DNA of 14,144 nucleotides from Stramenopiles sp. TOSAG23-2 (GCA_900128395.1 LT649769.1:1-14144), one strand, 5' to 3'. Positions 1 to 8,973 are shown, numbered from the stretch's first letter. Made by a program: numbers and translations. The notes: a model not told the origin generated them from the sequence alone.

Positions 1-1
1 A

Positions 2-2248
2 GAATGGATAGCACTATTTTGGGAATATGTTCATACAAAATTAAATTCAAATTTAAAATTATTTGAAAATGGCTGTCCATTGGTTCCTACAGTTGACCAT
101 AAACTTTACACTATAAAACGCGCATTACCTATCTTAATTTTGGATTCTTCCACCACATCATCTAATGACGAAGTCAATGTAGACAATAAGGATAGCCCTT
201 CAAAAGATAGCAAGGGAGACGAAGCCGATGCATACGTAAATAACACTGGAGACGAAGACACGAGTTCAGGCAATGCCAGGCAAACGAAACAAGAGAAGGA
301 AAAGGAAGAACAGGTAATAAACGTATTGAAAGACATAGGTGTCACGTGCATTGATTTAAGTCTCAGTGGTGGAGCAGATGCTACAAGGCGCCTTGCACCT
401 AGATATATACAAGAACCAAAGCGAAAAGGTATTCTTGAAGTAATAAATAGTGTTGTTGCAATTAGAAATAGTAAATATTCTGATGTATTTAATCATGTTG
501 ATTCAACTGGACGAAATATTTTGAGAATTTTTTTAGCAAGTGAAGATGTTGATAAATTGTCAATGCGTGAATGTAAAATTATAAGTCGATTGCCTATTTA
601 TGAGACGTATGAAAAAAACTCAAATAGTGACAATAGAAACGTATCTACATACAAATCATTGACTCGGAATAACAGATACTTGAACGCCAAAGTGTTAGAC
701 ATACACGAAGATGCTATACCTTCTAATTTTTTGAAAACGAAATCGTCTACGGAATTGCAGCTCCTAAGAAAATTAGGTGTTCCATCGGTTGATGAGGTGA
801 CATTCTGCGTTGAACATTTATTCTCCAATATCAATTCGCTTGAAAGTGGGCCACGTAATGAGACAATGCTTAGCATACTTGTCAACTTTGCTCGTATTTG
901 TAACGAGTCAAAAGAATTTGCTGTTATTTTACGTGACATTCCATTTGTTCCCGATGTAGAAGGAGAGTTGCACAAACCTAGTGAACTGTACGACATTGAA
1001 ATACCTGAATTAAGACTACTATTGAAAGATGAACAGCACGTTTTTCCTTGTGAAATGTTTGCTGCACCGATGGTACTATCTTCTCTACGAAAATTAGGTT
1101 TGCGGGATGTATTGTCACGTACAACAATTTTAGAATGCGCTTCTTCAATATCACTAATTGATAAATTAGATGTTGAATCTATCCGTAAAAGGGCTACTTG
1201 TTTATTGCGATATGTAGACGGGCACAGCAAAGACTTATTTACTGTTCCAAAACGCAGCTTGTTATCAACGTTGACGATGAAAAGTGATTCCCCATCAAAA
1301 AATGCTGCTGGTCAGATAGAAAGATTTTCACAAGAATTAATGGGCATTTCATGGGTACCTGTCATAACAAGTAACCCTAATGAAAATTTGCCATGGCGAG
1401 ACGGTGGTGTTGGAAAGTTGGAAACGCGGCTACCGCGTGAAGTAAGACCAGAAAGTGAAATGTGGCTTTGCTCATACTCCTTAGGAATATTGCGCGGTAA
1501 TATCCAGTCTCTCTATCTTAAACAATTTTTCGGATGGGACAAGACGATTGATCCACGTATTGTTGCAATGCAATTAGTAGTTTTAGGCCAATCTTACATA
1601 CCAAGTGAACAACTTAGTCGAGAACTATCGATACAAGTACCAAAATTGTATAAATCACTCTCCAATAGTTGCGCTGCAAACCCTAATGCAATACAAAATA
1701 TAAAACAAATTTTAAGTGGCACTAAATGGGTGTGGTGCGGCGATTCATTTGTTGCGGATGAAGATGTTGCATTTCTAACTCCAGTGAATGCCAAACCTCA
1801 TCTTTACAAAGTGCCTAGAGACATGGCAATTGGTTTTGGAAATTTATTTAAAAATCTAGGAGTCAGAGAAGAGTTTGGATTCGCTGATTTTGCAAATGCA
1901 TTGTCAAGAATGCATTTGAAATACAAAGATAAACCTTTGGAAAAGTTGGATGTCGACATTGCTGTATCTCTTGTGCAAGAACTTAGTAACACACCCATAA
2001 AGGCGGCTAATTTTGAAATATTTGCACCGAACGAAGATAATGTCATGATGCCAACCAGAGCAATGGTGTATGATGATGCTCCATGGTTGTCAAAGCGTGC
2101 TATTGCCACAAGTAGTGGTAACAATACTCAGTTTATCCACCCTAAAATATCAAACGAAGTTGCAAAAAATGTAGAAGCAAAATCCTTCCGCTCTACTTTA
2201 ATTGCAAATGAGACAGAAGATTTACTAGATGATTTTGATGCTACCTCA
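2..2248 (+). repeat. Sacsin repeat A, C-terminal portion only (protein-level repeat)
   Basis: This is the back part of a sacsin repeating region whose ATPase-bearing front lies left of the window. It opens with the FW...PLVP module, then an acidic Ser/Asp/Lys insert (143-313). LPIYETYE and a block with PFVPDVEGELHKPSELYD follow, then a run of LG(V/L)-type modules. It closes with WVWCGDSFV, LGVREEFGFADF and MVYDDAPWL. The last three align clearly with repeat B (WIWINGKFM, LGVRAEFAASDF, VVYNDAEWL). The repeat is visible only in protein; the DNA copies are strongly diverged, which implies an old duplication. Confidence 0.75.
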
Positions 2249-5200
2249 TTCGGACAAGTAGAGCCGTTGACAGGACGATTAAATCATATTCTTCAATTGT
2301 ATCCGGAAGGCCCAGGTATTATTAATGAATTAATTCAAAATGCCGATGATGCTCGTGCTACAGAATTTTCTGTCATGCTTAACTTAGAAGAGTATGGGAA
2401 AAATTCATTGCTTGGGCCAAAAATGTCAAAATGGCAAGGACCAGCGCTTTATGTGTATAATAATGCAACATTTAGCAATCAAGATTTTGCAAATCTAGTC
2501 AAAATTGGCCAAGCCAGTAAGCTTGAAAAACTAAGTACGACAGGCCGTTTTGGATTAGGTTTTAATTCTGTTTATCATTTTACAGATTTACCGTCTTTTG
2601 TTACTGGTGACCATGTAGTGATGTTTGACCCACATACAGACTATATTCCTCGTGCTACACATCAACAACCTGGCTTAAAATTGAAGTTTTCTAAAAGTAA
2701 AATTATGGATCAATTTCCTGATCAATTCACACCGTATTTATTTTTTGGAAATGATATGCGCAATTATTATAACGGTACATTGTTTCGATTTCCGTTGCGG
2801 TCAGTAGGTAATGCAAGTTTAATCAAGACCCAACCATACACAGTAAGTGATGTAAACAGTTTGATAGAACAATTTAAACAAAATATTGTTCATTCAATGG
2901 TTTTTCTTAGGCATATAAAGAAAATTTCTGTTTATGTAAATGATGGCTCTACAAATGTTGGAGAAAAAAAGAGTGTTAAGGATGGAGTGAAAAAAGAAGA
3001 TGGAAGTAACAATGTTAATTTAAATAAACCGCGATTATTATATCAAGCATTCGTATCAAAACGCGACGATGAGAAGTGGTCAAGCATCTCAAATTTTTTA
3101 AAAACGGCGACTTCTAAAGCATCAATGTATGCAAAACTTCTCCGCACACCAGAGTCGGAGTTGCCAAGCTTAACACAGCAAGTTGAAATTAAGAGTCAGT
3201 ATATGAATGTGCATAATAAAAGTAGTACTGAGCAACTCGACACATATTTAATTGTGCAACGCCTAGGTGGAGGTAATGCTAGGAAAATAGCTTGCTCAAA
3301 AGAACTGTCGCATATGAAATTAGTACCTTGGGGAGGAGTCGCTGCACATTTGAATACAGAGACAAAGCGTGTTGGTAAAGCATTTTGTTTCTTGCCATTG
3401 CCCGCAGAAACTGGATTGCCGATACACGTCCATGGGTACTTTGAATTATCTTCTAATAGGCGCAACATATGGTTCGGAGATGATATGGCTGGCGAGGGGG
3501 CAATCAAAGCAAAGTGGAATGTAGCGTTGTTGCAGGATGTCGTGTCGCCGTGTTATAAGCAATTATTGCTAGCAGCAAGGGACATAAATATATTATTTTC
3601 CAGCAACGACAATACCACCGAAGGTACATCGCAAATGGGCTATTACAGTCTTTTCCCTCGGAAAATGCCTAGTGGCCCATGGGAAGTGTTAACAAAAGCA
3701 TTTTTTGAAACCATTCAAAATTCACCATTGCTATATTCGTTGATGGACAATGGCCAATGGATTGCACCAAGGCAAGCATATTTAGTGGAAAAGGGATTAT
3801 TTCCCAGTAAGACTGAGGCAAAACTAATTAAGTTATTGCTGCAAGAGAACATTCCGATTGTTGATCTGAAAGATGATGAAGTCACAAAACTTTTACTTGA
3901 ATACAAATGTGTCCAGCAACAATTGTCACCAAAAGAAATTCGAGCACATTTTAAAAGAAGGCAAAAGCATCCAATTTTAAATAATCGTTACGACGCCATG
4001 TTTATTCTTGATATTTGCTTACAAGATTTGCAAAATAAGGACAAAGATGGTGACTATTCGGATTTAATTGGTTTGCCATTACTTCCATTAGCAGATGGCT
4101 CACTTTCTGTTTTCAAAGGCGCAAATTCCAATTCTTCTGTATTTGTATGTTCTAGATGGAATGAAACAAGGTTATTGGAGCCTGCCAGTGACAAACTAGT
4201 AGATCCGAAAGTTATTGGGGAAAGTGATGAAAAAAAACCAGTTGATACAGCATTTCACTTAATTGCAAAAGCATTGCGACCATATTATACACCCGAAATC
4301 GAACAAGAGACAAATTTAAAGCAATTGACCCCGGATGCATTTGCATTTCTACTTTCTTACATCCTTCCAATGGAATGGAAAGGAAAGCAAGAAGTGCTAT
4401 GGGTACCTGGTGATTCTTTTTCTCAAAAAAAACAAGTTCGAGGAAATAATAATGTTGATAAAGCCGCATTTATAAGTGAATTATGGATGACTCGATTATG
4501 GCGATTCCTTAACGAATGCTCCGAAAATGGTATTTACAGCGATGATGAAATGGAGTGTTTTATCAATGAATGGCCTTTATTGCCAACAAAGCAACCAAAA
4601 GCAAGAACATTGATGAGTTTAAAGGAAAATATGGCTGTAATCAATCCCAACGGCCTCAGTCCGACGCTTTGTAATCTGTTTGCTAGGATTGGAGTTAGAG
4701 CAGTTGATACGCGTATATTGCCGAGTCCACCAGAGCGTTTTGTACAATCTGCAAAGCCAAGTGGCTGCCTGAAAGTAATTTATCATAGTGTACAAGGTGA
4801 GTTATCAATGTTGCCAGACAGATTTTTAATTTTATCTCCTCTTGCATTGCAAGAGTTGCGTGAGTATTTAGGCACATTTAAATGGAAAAGATACCGCGAA
4901 AATAAAAAGAGGAGAGAGCAAGGTGAAGACGATACGGAGGAATTAAATTATTTAGATATCATGCGGGCATTGCCAATTTACGAAGTTTATGGCAATGCAA
5001 ATAACATTAATTCTAAGATGAGCCAAGAGCAATGCTTTCAAGCTCTCTCCGACGAGCATTATCTTGTACCGGAGTATTTAAAAATCTTTGAAAAAATATT
5101 GAATTCTAGATTCTTAGTTACGCATACAAGTAGAGATAAGACTTTATTGTTAAGTTTAGGTGTAGAAGAACGCGATATACCAACCAGTGTGATTGCGGAA

Positions 5201-8200
5201 CAGCTGGTTCACATGGGGCGAAAGAAAAGAGATGAAATAGATGCAGAATTGGAGCGTACTTTGAATAACAACATTGTTGATCTGTACCTAAAGCTTGCTA
5301 ATCTCGCTGCTGAATCCCCAGAAGAGTTGGAGACTTTGAAAAATATTTTACAAGATGCTGCTTGGATATGGATAAATGGCAAGTTTATGAAAGCTGAATC
5401 AGTTGCGTTTCGGTGCCCACAAAATGCAGCCCCGTTTTTATACGAAGTTCCAGCATACGTTAAAGCAGATGGAAATATCAGTAATTTATGGTCTGCATTA
5501 GGTGTTCGAGCTGAATTTGCTGCCTCCGATTTTGTGGTTGCATTGCAAAAGTTACGGACTTTTGTCGGAGAGAATCCAATGGAAAAAGGACAACTTGATT
5601 TTGCTGTTGCGTTACTTCAAATGTTAGCTGAAAATGATCTTGAGACAAGAAAAGAAGTTGCTAAAACACAAGGTGTATTGTTTGTACCAGATGAAGATTC
5701 AGTGTTGCGCCCATCAGGCATGGTTGTATACAACGATGCGGAATGGTTAAAAATTTCAAATGCTCGATATAAATTATGTCACAGCAATATTAGTGATACT
5801 GTTGCTTCTAAGGTTGGAATCCGTTCATTGCGCTCGTTAGAGTTAGAAACAAGGAAAGATATGAAAGAATTTAGCTGCCCTGGTGCATCTAGTATCAATA
5901 TACACTTAAGAACCTACAGCAACGCAGAACGCATTTTCTCGGATATGATTGAATTTGCAGATGAACATGGTTCTAGTGGCGTTGCTATATCGTTTGATCA
6001 ACGCGCATACCCGTCACAATCGATCATGCATCCAAATATGGCTGCCTTGCAAAACAACGATGCCCTTTGTATTGAAATGAATAATTTTACACTTGAACCT
6101 AATCATATTTTAGATGCCTTGTCGCTTCGACGCGCAGGTAGTACAAATCGCTTGGGTTTTAATTCTTTATTCCATTTATCCGATTGTTTAGAAATAATCT
6201 CTGGCGAGTACTTGTACATCGTCGATCCTGGACGAAGGTTTACAAAGTCACAAAACATGATGCCAAGTAAAGCAGATTCAATTAATGATGTTGGCAAAGG
6301 AAAGCAACAAAATGATGGAAATAACCAGGCGCAACAAAAACAATCGGTTGGAACTATACGTGCATATAAATGGTTCAATACAAATCTTGGCGATAAATTC
6401 CCAGATGCACTAAGTTCATTTGAAGCCATTGGACAACTTACACATTTTTCACCCCAAAAAAGATTCAATGGTGTAATTATTAGAGCTTCATTACGGACTG
6501 AGCCTAGTGCAATATCTGAGAATTTATGCTTGTATAATGACATGACACAACTTGTCAACCAGTTTAAAGAGCTCACACCTATTTCTTGTATATTTACAAA
6601 ACATGTGGAATTAGTTAAATTGATGGGTTGGGATGAAAACGCAAATTCAAAAGATAAAGATGGATTTATTTATCCGTCGAATATGTATTGCATTGCACGC
6701 GTTCGTAATCAAGATGCGATGCGAGCAATTAGACAAAAGCTATACCAAAATGATGACTGGCATACGTCTGGTATTACACGTTTTTTTGTTGGTTGGAAAG
6801 TCCAGAAATCAAAGTATAGATTGGAAATTCAGGTTACGGAAGGAGTAACGAATATTCCTGGAATAGGCAGCAATGGACTTCCTGAGTATGGTCTAAAGCA
6901 ACAAAAAAACAATGATGGGGTTCAAGAATACGTGGATCGATATGAAGTGCAAATGGCCTTAGGTCCTGGTAAAAGCCGGGATGTTGCTATTGATTTACTG
7001 AATAATAAATTTGGAGATTTGCATGATTTAAAACCGCTTGTAGGTATTGCATCTCATACTCATCGAAATGGAATATCCCCACCCGCACATTTGCACGATA
7101 ATAATGAGAATAATGTAATAAAAAAACAAAATAGTGGGAATTTGAAGAAAAAGCAAAGTAAAGATAGCAACAATGACATACAGCAAAAGAAACAGGGCGA
7201 CAGCAACAGCAACAATAACAATGGTGCTGGGGATAATGATAATAATATCATTAAAGCAGAACATGTTGTAAATGAGAGACAATTTGTAGGTCGAATCATG
7301 CGCCCGGCACCAATGCCACTAAAAACTGGATTACCTATTCATATTATGGCAAATGTTCGAGTCAACCCAGAAGGTAATAATTTTATTAATCAAGGGGATG
7401 GCAATCAATGGAATGGGACATTGCTGGATAGCGCAACGGGCGATATGTATGTCAGTTTGATAAAATCAATTATCCTTCGCGATCCGAGTAACCAAAATAA
7501 TAATCGCAACGTTGCCAACTCACCAAGTAGAAATGTTTCGAAAAATTTATTTACTGCAAATAATGATGTAAGCAATAACGCACGATCTATTTATCAATCC
7601 ACATGGCCGGTTATGTCAAAAGTGAAACCTTGTATCAAACCATACATTAGCGGTAGCTTGCACACATCGTTAGCAGACCGGCCTTACTTTTACAGCAGTA
7701 TGTCGAAAACCTTTGTTAAACTTAGCAAAGGTTGTTTTCCTGGTAAAAATATGCCAACATTAGTTCAAAACTTTGTTGCAAAGCGGATGGAAATTTTAGA
7801 TGTCCCACCAGAAGTAGCTGATGATCTATCGCACGCAGGAGTTGTTGTTAATCGTATGAATCCACCAGAACTGCGTACATTTTTAAGACGAAATGATTAT
7901 ACGCCTTCATCGAAAGTTTCGGCTAAAATGCCAGTTGGAATGGAGGAAGAATTGTACGAGGTGGATCAAACCTGTTTGTCACTGTTAGAATACTGTACAA
8001 GTGATATGAAAATGAACGAAGACGGTGGCGATAATGGTGGTGGTGCATTTGGCGAGGTTGATGTAGCTGCGCAAAGAAGAGAAATTTTACCAAGTTTACG
8101 TGGACTACGCTTATGTCCAACGAGTGATGGGGGTGTTGGTAGATTCTCACGCTCCAATGTAACCGATCCTAATAATTCTTATTTAATTGGCAGCGAGAAC

Positions 8201-8695
8201 GACAGACTATTGATGCCATTTATGTTGAAATTATTTATTCATCCACAAGCGCTTGAATCGGAAACATTAAAGAATTTTTTTCAAAATGAAGATGCAAAGC
8301 GGATATTAGGTATTACTACATTTAATCCGTCTATATTGTCATATCATATTGGGTCCATTTTACCATCGTCATGGAAAGGAAAGTTAAAAGTTGCATGGAA
8401 TAATCCTGGTGGAGAAGATGGACAGCCGACTCACTTATGGCTGCGTCGATTTTGGAGAGTGGTTGATATTACAGATGCAGGATTAGTAGATTTGTTCAGT
8501 GAATATCCGTTAGTACCACTATGTTCTGGCGAACTGTTGTCCTGCTCCCTAGTAAATAGTGCATTATTAATTGACACGTCGAAACAAGACAATGATAATT
8601 TAAATAAAGAAATGAATCATATGGATGAGGTTGCTTTTCAAGAGGTTGATGAAGATAGCGATGATGGTGGCGACGATGATGAACAAAAAAAGTAG
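2..8695 (+). CDS. Sacsin-like giant repeat protein with HSP90-type (GHKL) ATPase domains; 5' end outside the window
   Basis: The frame is open from base 2 to the TAG at 8693-8695 (2,897 residues) and starts mid-protein. The codon at 80 is TTG, not ATG, and the 26 codons before it read as sacsin-like sequence (WIALFWEYV, then CPLVP), so no start codon is visible. Residues are numbered from base 2. Sacsin hallmarks are a GHKL N-box ELIQNADDA (779-787), GRFGLGFNSVYH (848-859), ETGLPIHVHGYFELSSNRRN (about 1136-1155) and a recurring (R/L)FW...(W/Y)PL(V/L)P module near residues 7-28, 1497-1528 and 2820-2839. Animal sacsin is a cytosolic chaperone-like protein affecting intermediate filaments and mitochondria. 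The role of protist homologues is largely unknown. I see no J domain, HEPN domain or transmembrane segment in this part. Family assignment is firm; orthology to animal SACS is not claimed. No introns are visible over 8.7 kb. Confidence 0.92.
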   Translation, partial: EWIALFWEYVHTKLNSNLKLFENGCPLVPTVDHKLYTIKRALPILILDSSTTSSNDEVNVDNKDSPSKDSKGDEADAYVNNTGDEDTSSGNARQTKQEKEKEEQVINVLKDIGVTCIDLSLSGGADATRRLAPRYIQEPKRKGILEVINSVVAIRNSKYSDVFNHVDSTGRNILRIFLASEDVDKLSMRECKIISRLPIYETYEKNSNSDNRNVSTYKSLTRNNRYLNAKVLDIHEDAIPSNFLKTKSSTELQLLRKLGVPSVDEVTFCVEHLFSNINSLESGPRNETMLSILVNFARICNESKEFAVILRDIPFVPDVEGELHKPSELYDIEIPELRLLLKDEQHVFPCEMFAAPMVLSSLRKLGLRDVLSRTTILECASSISLIDKLDVESIRKRATCLLRYVDGHSKDLFTVPKRSLLSTLTMKSDSPSKNAAGQIERFSQELMGISWVPVITSNPNENLPWRDGGVGKLETRLPREVRPESEMWLCSYSLGILRGNIQSLYLKQFFGWDKTIDPRIVAMQLVVLGQSYIPSEQLSRELSIQVPKLYKSLSNSCAANPNAIQNIKQILSGTKWVWCGDSFVADEDVAFLTPVNAKPHLYKVPRDMAIGFGNLFKNLGVREEFGFADFANALSRMHLKYKDKPLEKLDVDIAVSLVQELSNTPIKAANFEIFAPNEDNVMMPTRAMVYDDAPWLSKRAIATSSGNNTQFIHPKISNEVAKNVEAKSFRSTLIANETEDLLDDFDATSFGQVEPLTGRLNHILQLYPEGPGIINELIQNADDARATEFSVMLNLEEYGKNSLLGPKMSKWQGPALYVYNNATFSNQDFANLVKIGQASKLEKLSTTGRFGLGFNSVYHFTDLPSFVTGDHVVMFDPHTDYIPRATHQQPGLKLKFSKSKIMDQFPDQFTPYLFFGNDMRNYYNGTLFRFPLRSVGNASLIKTQPYTVSDVNSLIEQFKQNIVHSMVFLRHIKKISVYVNDGSTNVGEKKSVKDGVKKEDGSNNVNLNKPRLLYQAFVSKRDDEKWSSISNFLKTATSKASMYAKLLRTPESELPSLTQQVEIKSQYMNVHNKSSTEQLDTYLIVQRLGGGNARKIACSKELSHMKLVPWGGVAAHLNTETKRVGKAFCFLPLPAETGLPIHVHGYFELSSNRRNIWFGDDMAGEGAIKAKWNVALLQDVVSPCYKQLLLAARDINILFSSNDNTTEGTSQMGYYSLFPRKMPSGPWEVLTKAFFETIQNSPLLYSLMDNGQWIAPRQAYLVEKGLFPSKTEAKLIKLLLQENIPIVDLKDDEVTKLLLEYKCVQQQLSPKEIRAHFKRRQKHPILNNRYDAMFILDICLQDLQNKDKDGDYSDLIGLPLLPLADGSLSVFKGANSNSSVFVCSRWNETRLLEPASDKLVDPKVIGESDEKKPVDTAFHLIAKALRPYYTPEIEQETNLKQLTPDAFAFLLSYILPMEWKGKQEVLWVPGDSFSQKKQVRGNNNVDKAAFISELWMTRLWRFLNECSENGIYSDDEMECFINEWPLLPTKQPKARTLMSLKENMAVINPNGLSPTLCNLFARIGVRAVDTRILPSPPERFVQSAKPSGCLKVIYHSVQGELSMLPDRFLILSPLALQELREYLGTFKWKRYRENKKRREQGEDDTEELNYLDIMRALPIYEVYGNANNINSKMSQEQCFQALSDEHYLVPEYLKIFEKILNSRFLVTHTSRDKTLLLSLGVEERDIPTSVIAEQLVHMGRKKRDEIDAELERTLNNNIVDLYLKLANLAAESPEELETLKNILQDAAWIWINGKFMKAESVAFRCPQNAAPFLYEVPAYVKADGNISNLWSALGVRAEFAASDFVVALQKLRTFVGENPMEKGQLDFAVALLQMLAENDLETRKEVAKTQGVLFVPDEDSVLRPSGMVVYNDAEWLKISNARYKLCHSNISDTVASKVGIRSLRSLELETRKDMKEFSCPGASSINIHLRTYSNAERIFSDMIEFADEHGSSGVAISFDQRAYPSQSIMHPNMAALQNNDALCIEMNNFTLEPNHILDALSLRRAGSTNRLGFNSLFHLSDCLEIISGEYLYIVDPGRRFTKSQNMMPSKADSINDVGKGKQQNDGNNQAQQKQSVGTIRAYKWFNTNLGDKFPDALSSFEAIGQLTHFSPQKRFNGVIIRASLRTEPSAISENLCLYNDMTQLVNQFKELTPISCIFTKHVELVKLMGWDENANSKDKDGFIYPSNMYCIARVRNQDAMRAIRQKLYQNDDWHTSGITRFFVGWKVQKSKYRLEIQVTEGVTNIPGIGSNGLPEYGLKQQKNNDGVQEYVDRYEVQMALGPGKSRDVAIDLLNNKFGDLHDLKPLVGIASHTHRNGISPPAHLHDNNENNVIKKQNSGNLKKKQSKDSNNDIQQKKQGDSNSNNNNGAGDNDNNIIKAEHVVNERQFVGRIMRPAPMPLKTGLPIHIMANVRVNPEGNNFINQGDGNQWNGTLLDSATGDMYVSLIKSIILRDPSNQNNNRNVANSPSRNVSKNLFTANNDVSNNARSIYQSTWPVMSKVKPCIKPYISGSLHTSLADRPYFYSSMSKTFVKLSKGCFPGKNMPTLVQNFVAKRMEILDVPPEVADDLSHAGVVVNRMNPPELRTFLRRNDYTPSSKVSAKMPVGMEEELYEVDQTCLSLLEYCTSDMKMNEDGGDNGGGAFGEVDVAAQRREILPSLRGLRLCPTSDGGVGRFSRSNVTDPNNSYLIGSENDRLLMPFMLKLFIHPQALESETLKNFFQNEDAKRILGITTFNPSILSYHIGSILPSSWKGKLKVAWNNPGGEDGQPTHLWLRRFWRVVDITDAGLVDLFSEYPLVPLCSGELLSCSLVNSALLIDTSKQDNDNLNKEMNHMDEVAFQEVDEDSDDGGDDDEQKK
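2249..5887 (+). repeat. Sacsin repeat B, complete, with intact-looking GHKL ATPase domain
   Basis: The repeat starts at FGQVEPLTGRL, the usual opening of a sacsin ATPase module. The N-box ELIQNADDA is at 2327-2353 with the Mg-coordinating Asn of the GHKL fold at 2339-2341. YVYNNATF is the sacsin version of the next strand and loop, GRFGLGFNSVYH is at 2543-2578, and a DPH follows near 2627. LPLPAETGLPIHVHGYFELS and NRRNIWFG are encoded at about 3392-3475, LPLLPLADGSLSVF follows, and the WRFL...WPLLP module peaks at 4571. The rear part from WPLLP to the next ATPase domain is about 440 residues, against about 725 in repeat A. An active nucleotide-binding domain is inferred from motif conservation. 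Confidence 0.8.
5888..8695 (+). repeat. Sacsin repeat C, degenerate GHKL domain, ends early in an acidic tail
   Basis: The order of motifs follows repeat B but the catalytic signature is eroded. The N-box position reads DMIEFADEH (5942-5968), with Phe where repeat B has the critical Asn. The glycine-rich box is reduced to NRLGFNSLFH (6146-6175). Homology is still clear from GFNSLFHLSD, from YIVDPG, from KTGLPIH (7322-7342) and from WKGK...LWLRRFW...YPLVP (to about 8518). Two hydrophilic Asn/Gln/Lys inserts (about 6277-6351 and 7093-7255) lie in it. It stops about 60 residues after YPLVP in an Asp/Glu-rich tail, where A and B continue for hundreds of residues. Confidence 0.75.
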
Positions 8696-8705
8696 CGTCA
8701 TGTGA

Positions 8706-8728
8706 GTGTGTGTGTGTGTGTGTGTGTG
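8706..8728 (+). repeat. (GT)n microsatellite
   Basis: About eleven uninterrupted GT units begin 11 bases after the stop codon of the sacsin-like gene, so they should be transcribed in its 3' UTR. Confidence 0.95.
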
Positions 8729-8824
8729 CGTGTAGGTTTTATGATTATATATATGATATGTAAAAAAATGAATATACGAGAAGCGGTATAGCGTATACGT
8801 ATGATGCGAACTCGTAAAATGAAA

Positions 8825-8830
8825 AATAAA
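8825..8830 (+). promoter_or_regulatory. Candidate polyadenylation signal AATAAA
   Basis: A canonical AATAAA lies 130 bases after the stop codon of the sacsin-like gene on its own strand. It is followed by T-rich sequence. It is the only AATAAA on the plus strand of this spacer. In such AT-rich DNA the motif can arise by chance, so the call is tentative. Confidence 0.4.
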
Positions 8831-8900
8831 TTATTACAATGCGTAAACTTTAAATATTTTATAATATATACATGCATATATATATAATATATCATATATG

Positions 8901-8932
8901 ATTATCTTTGATAATATCATACGGCTTCGGCC
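8901..8932 (+). other. Two adjacent small hairpins, one with a cUUCGg tetraloop
   Basis: ATTATC (8901-8906) and GATAAT (8910-8915) form a perfect 6-bp stem with a 3-base loop, and can be lengthened by ATG/CAT pairing across a 2-base bulge. Directly after it, GGC-TTCG-GCC (8923-8932) forms a 3-bp stem closed by C-G around UUCG, an exceptionally stable RNA tetraloop, when read on the plus strand. Both lie downstream of the sacsin-like coding region. A role in 3' end formation is only a guess. Confidence 0.4.
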
Positions 8933-8973
8933 ATAATTTTTACACGACGTACTTCGTATTTTACTATGTACAT

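Noticed and set aside
6633-6848. Plus-strand open frame of 71 codons inside the sacsin-like gene
   Set aside because: It lies wholly within the clear sacsin-like coding frame in another phase and shows no recognisable protein features.
7028-7299. Overlapping minus-strand frames predicted to be strongly hydrophobic
   Set aside because: They are the antisense of the Asn/Lys/Gln-rich insert; reverse complements of AAC/AAT/AAA codons give Leu, Ile, Val and Phe, so the hydrophobicity is an artefact.
8698-8895. Minus-strand open frame of 65 codons in the convergent spacer
   Set aside because: It is made of AT-rich sequence plus the CA side of the microsatellite (a Thr-His run) and lies in a 3' UTR. 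No homology or coding signal is visible.
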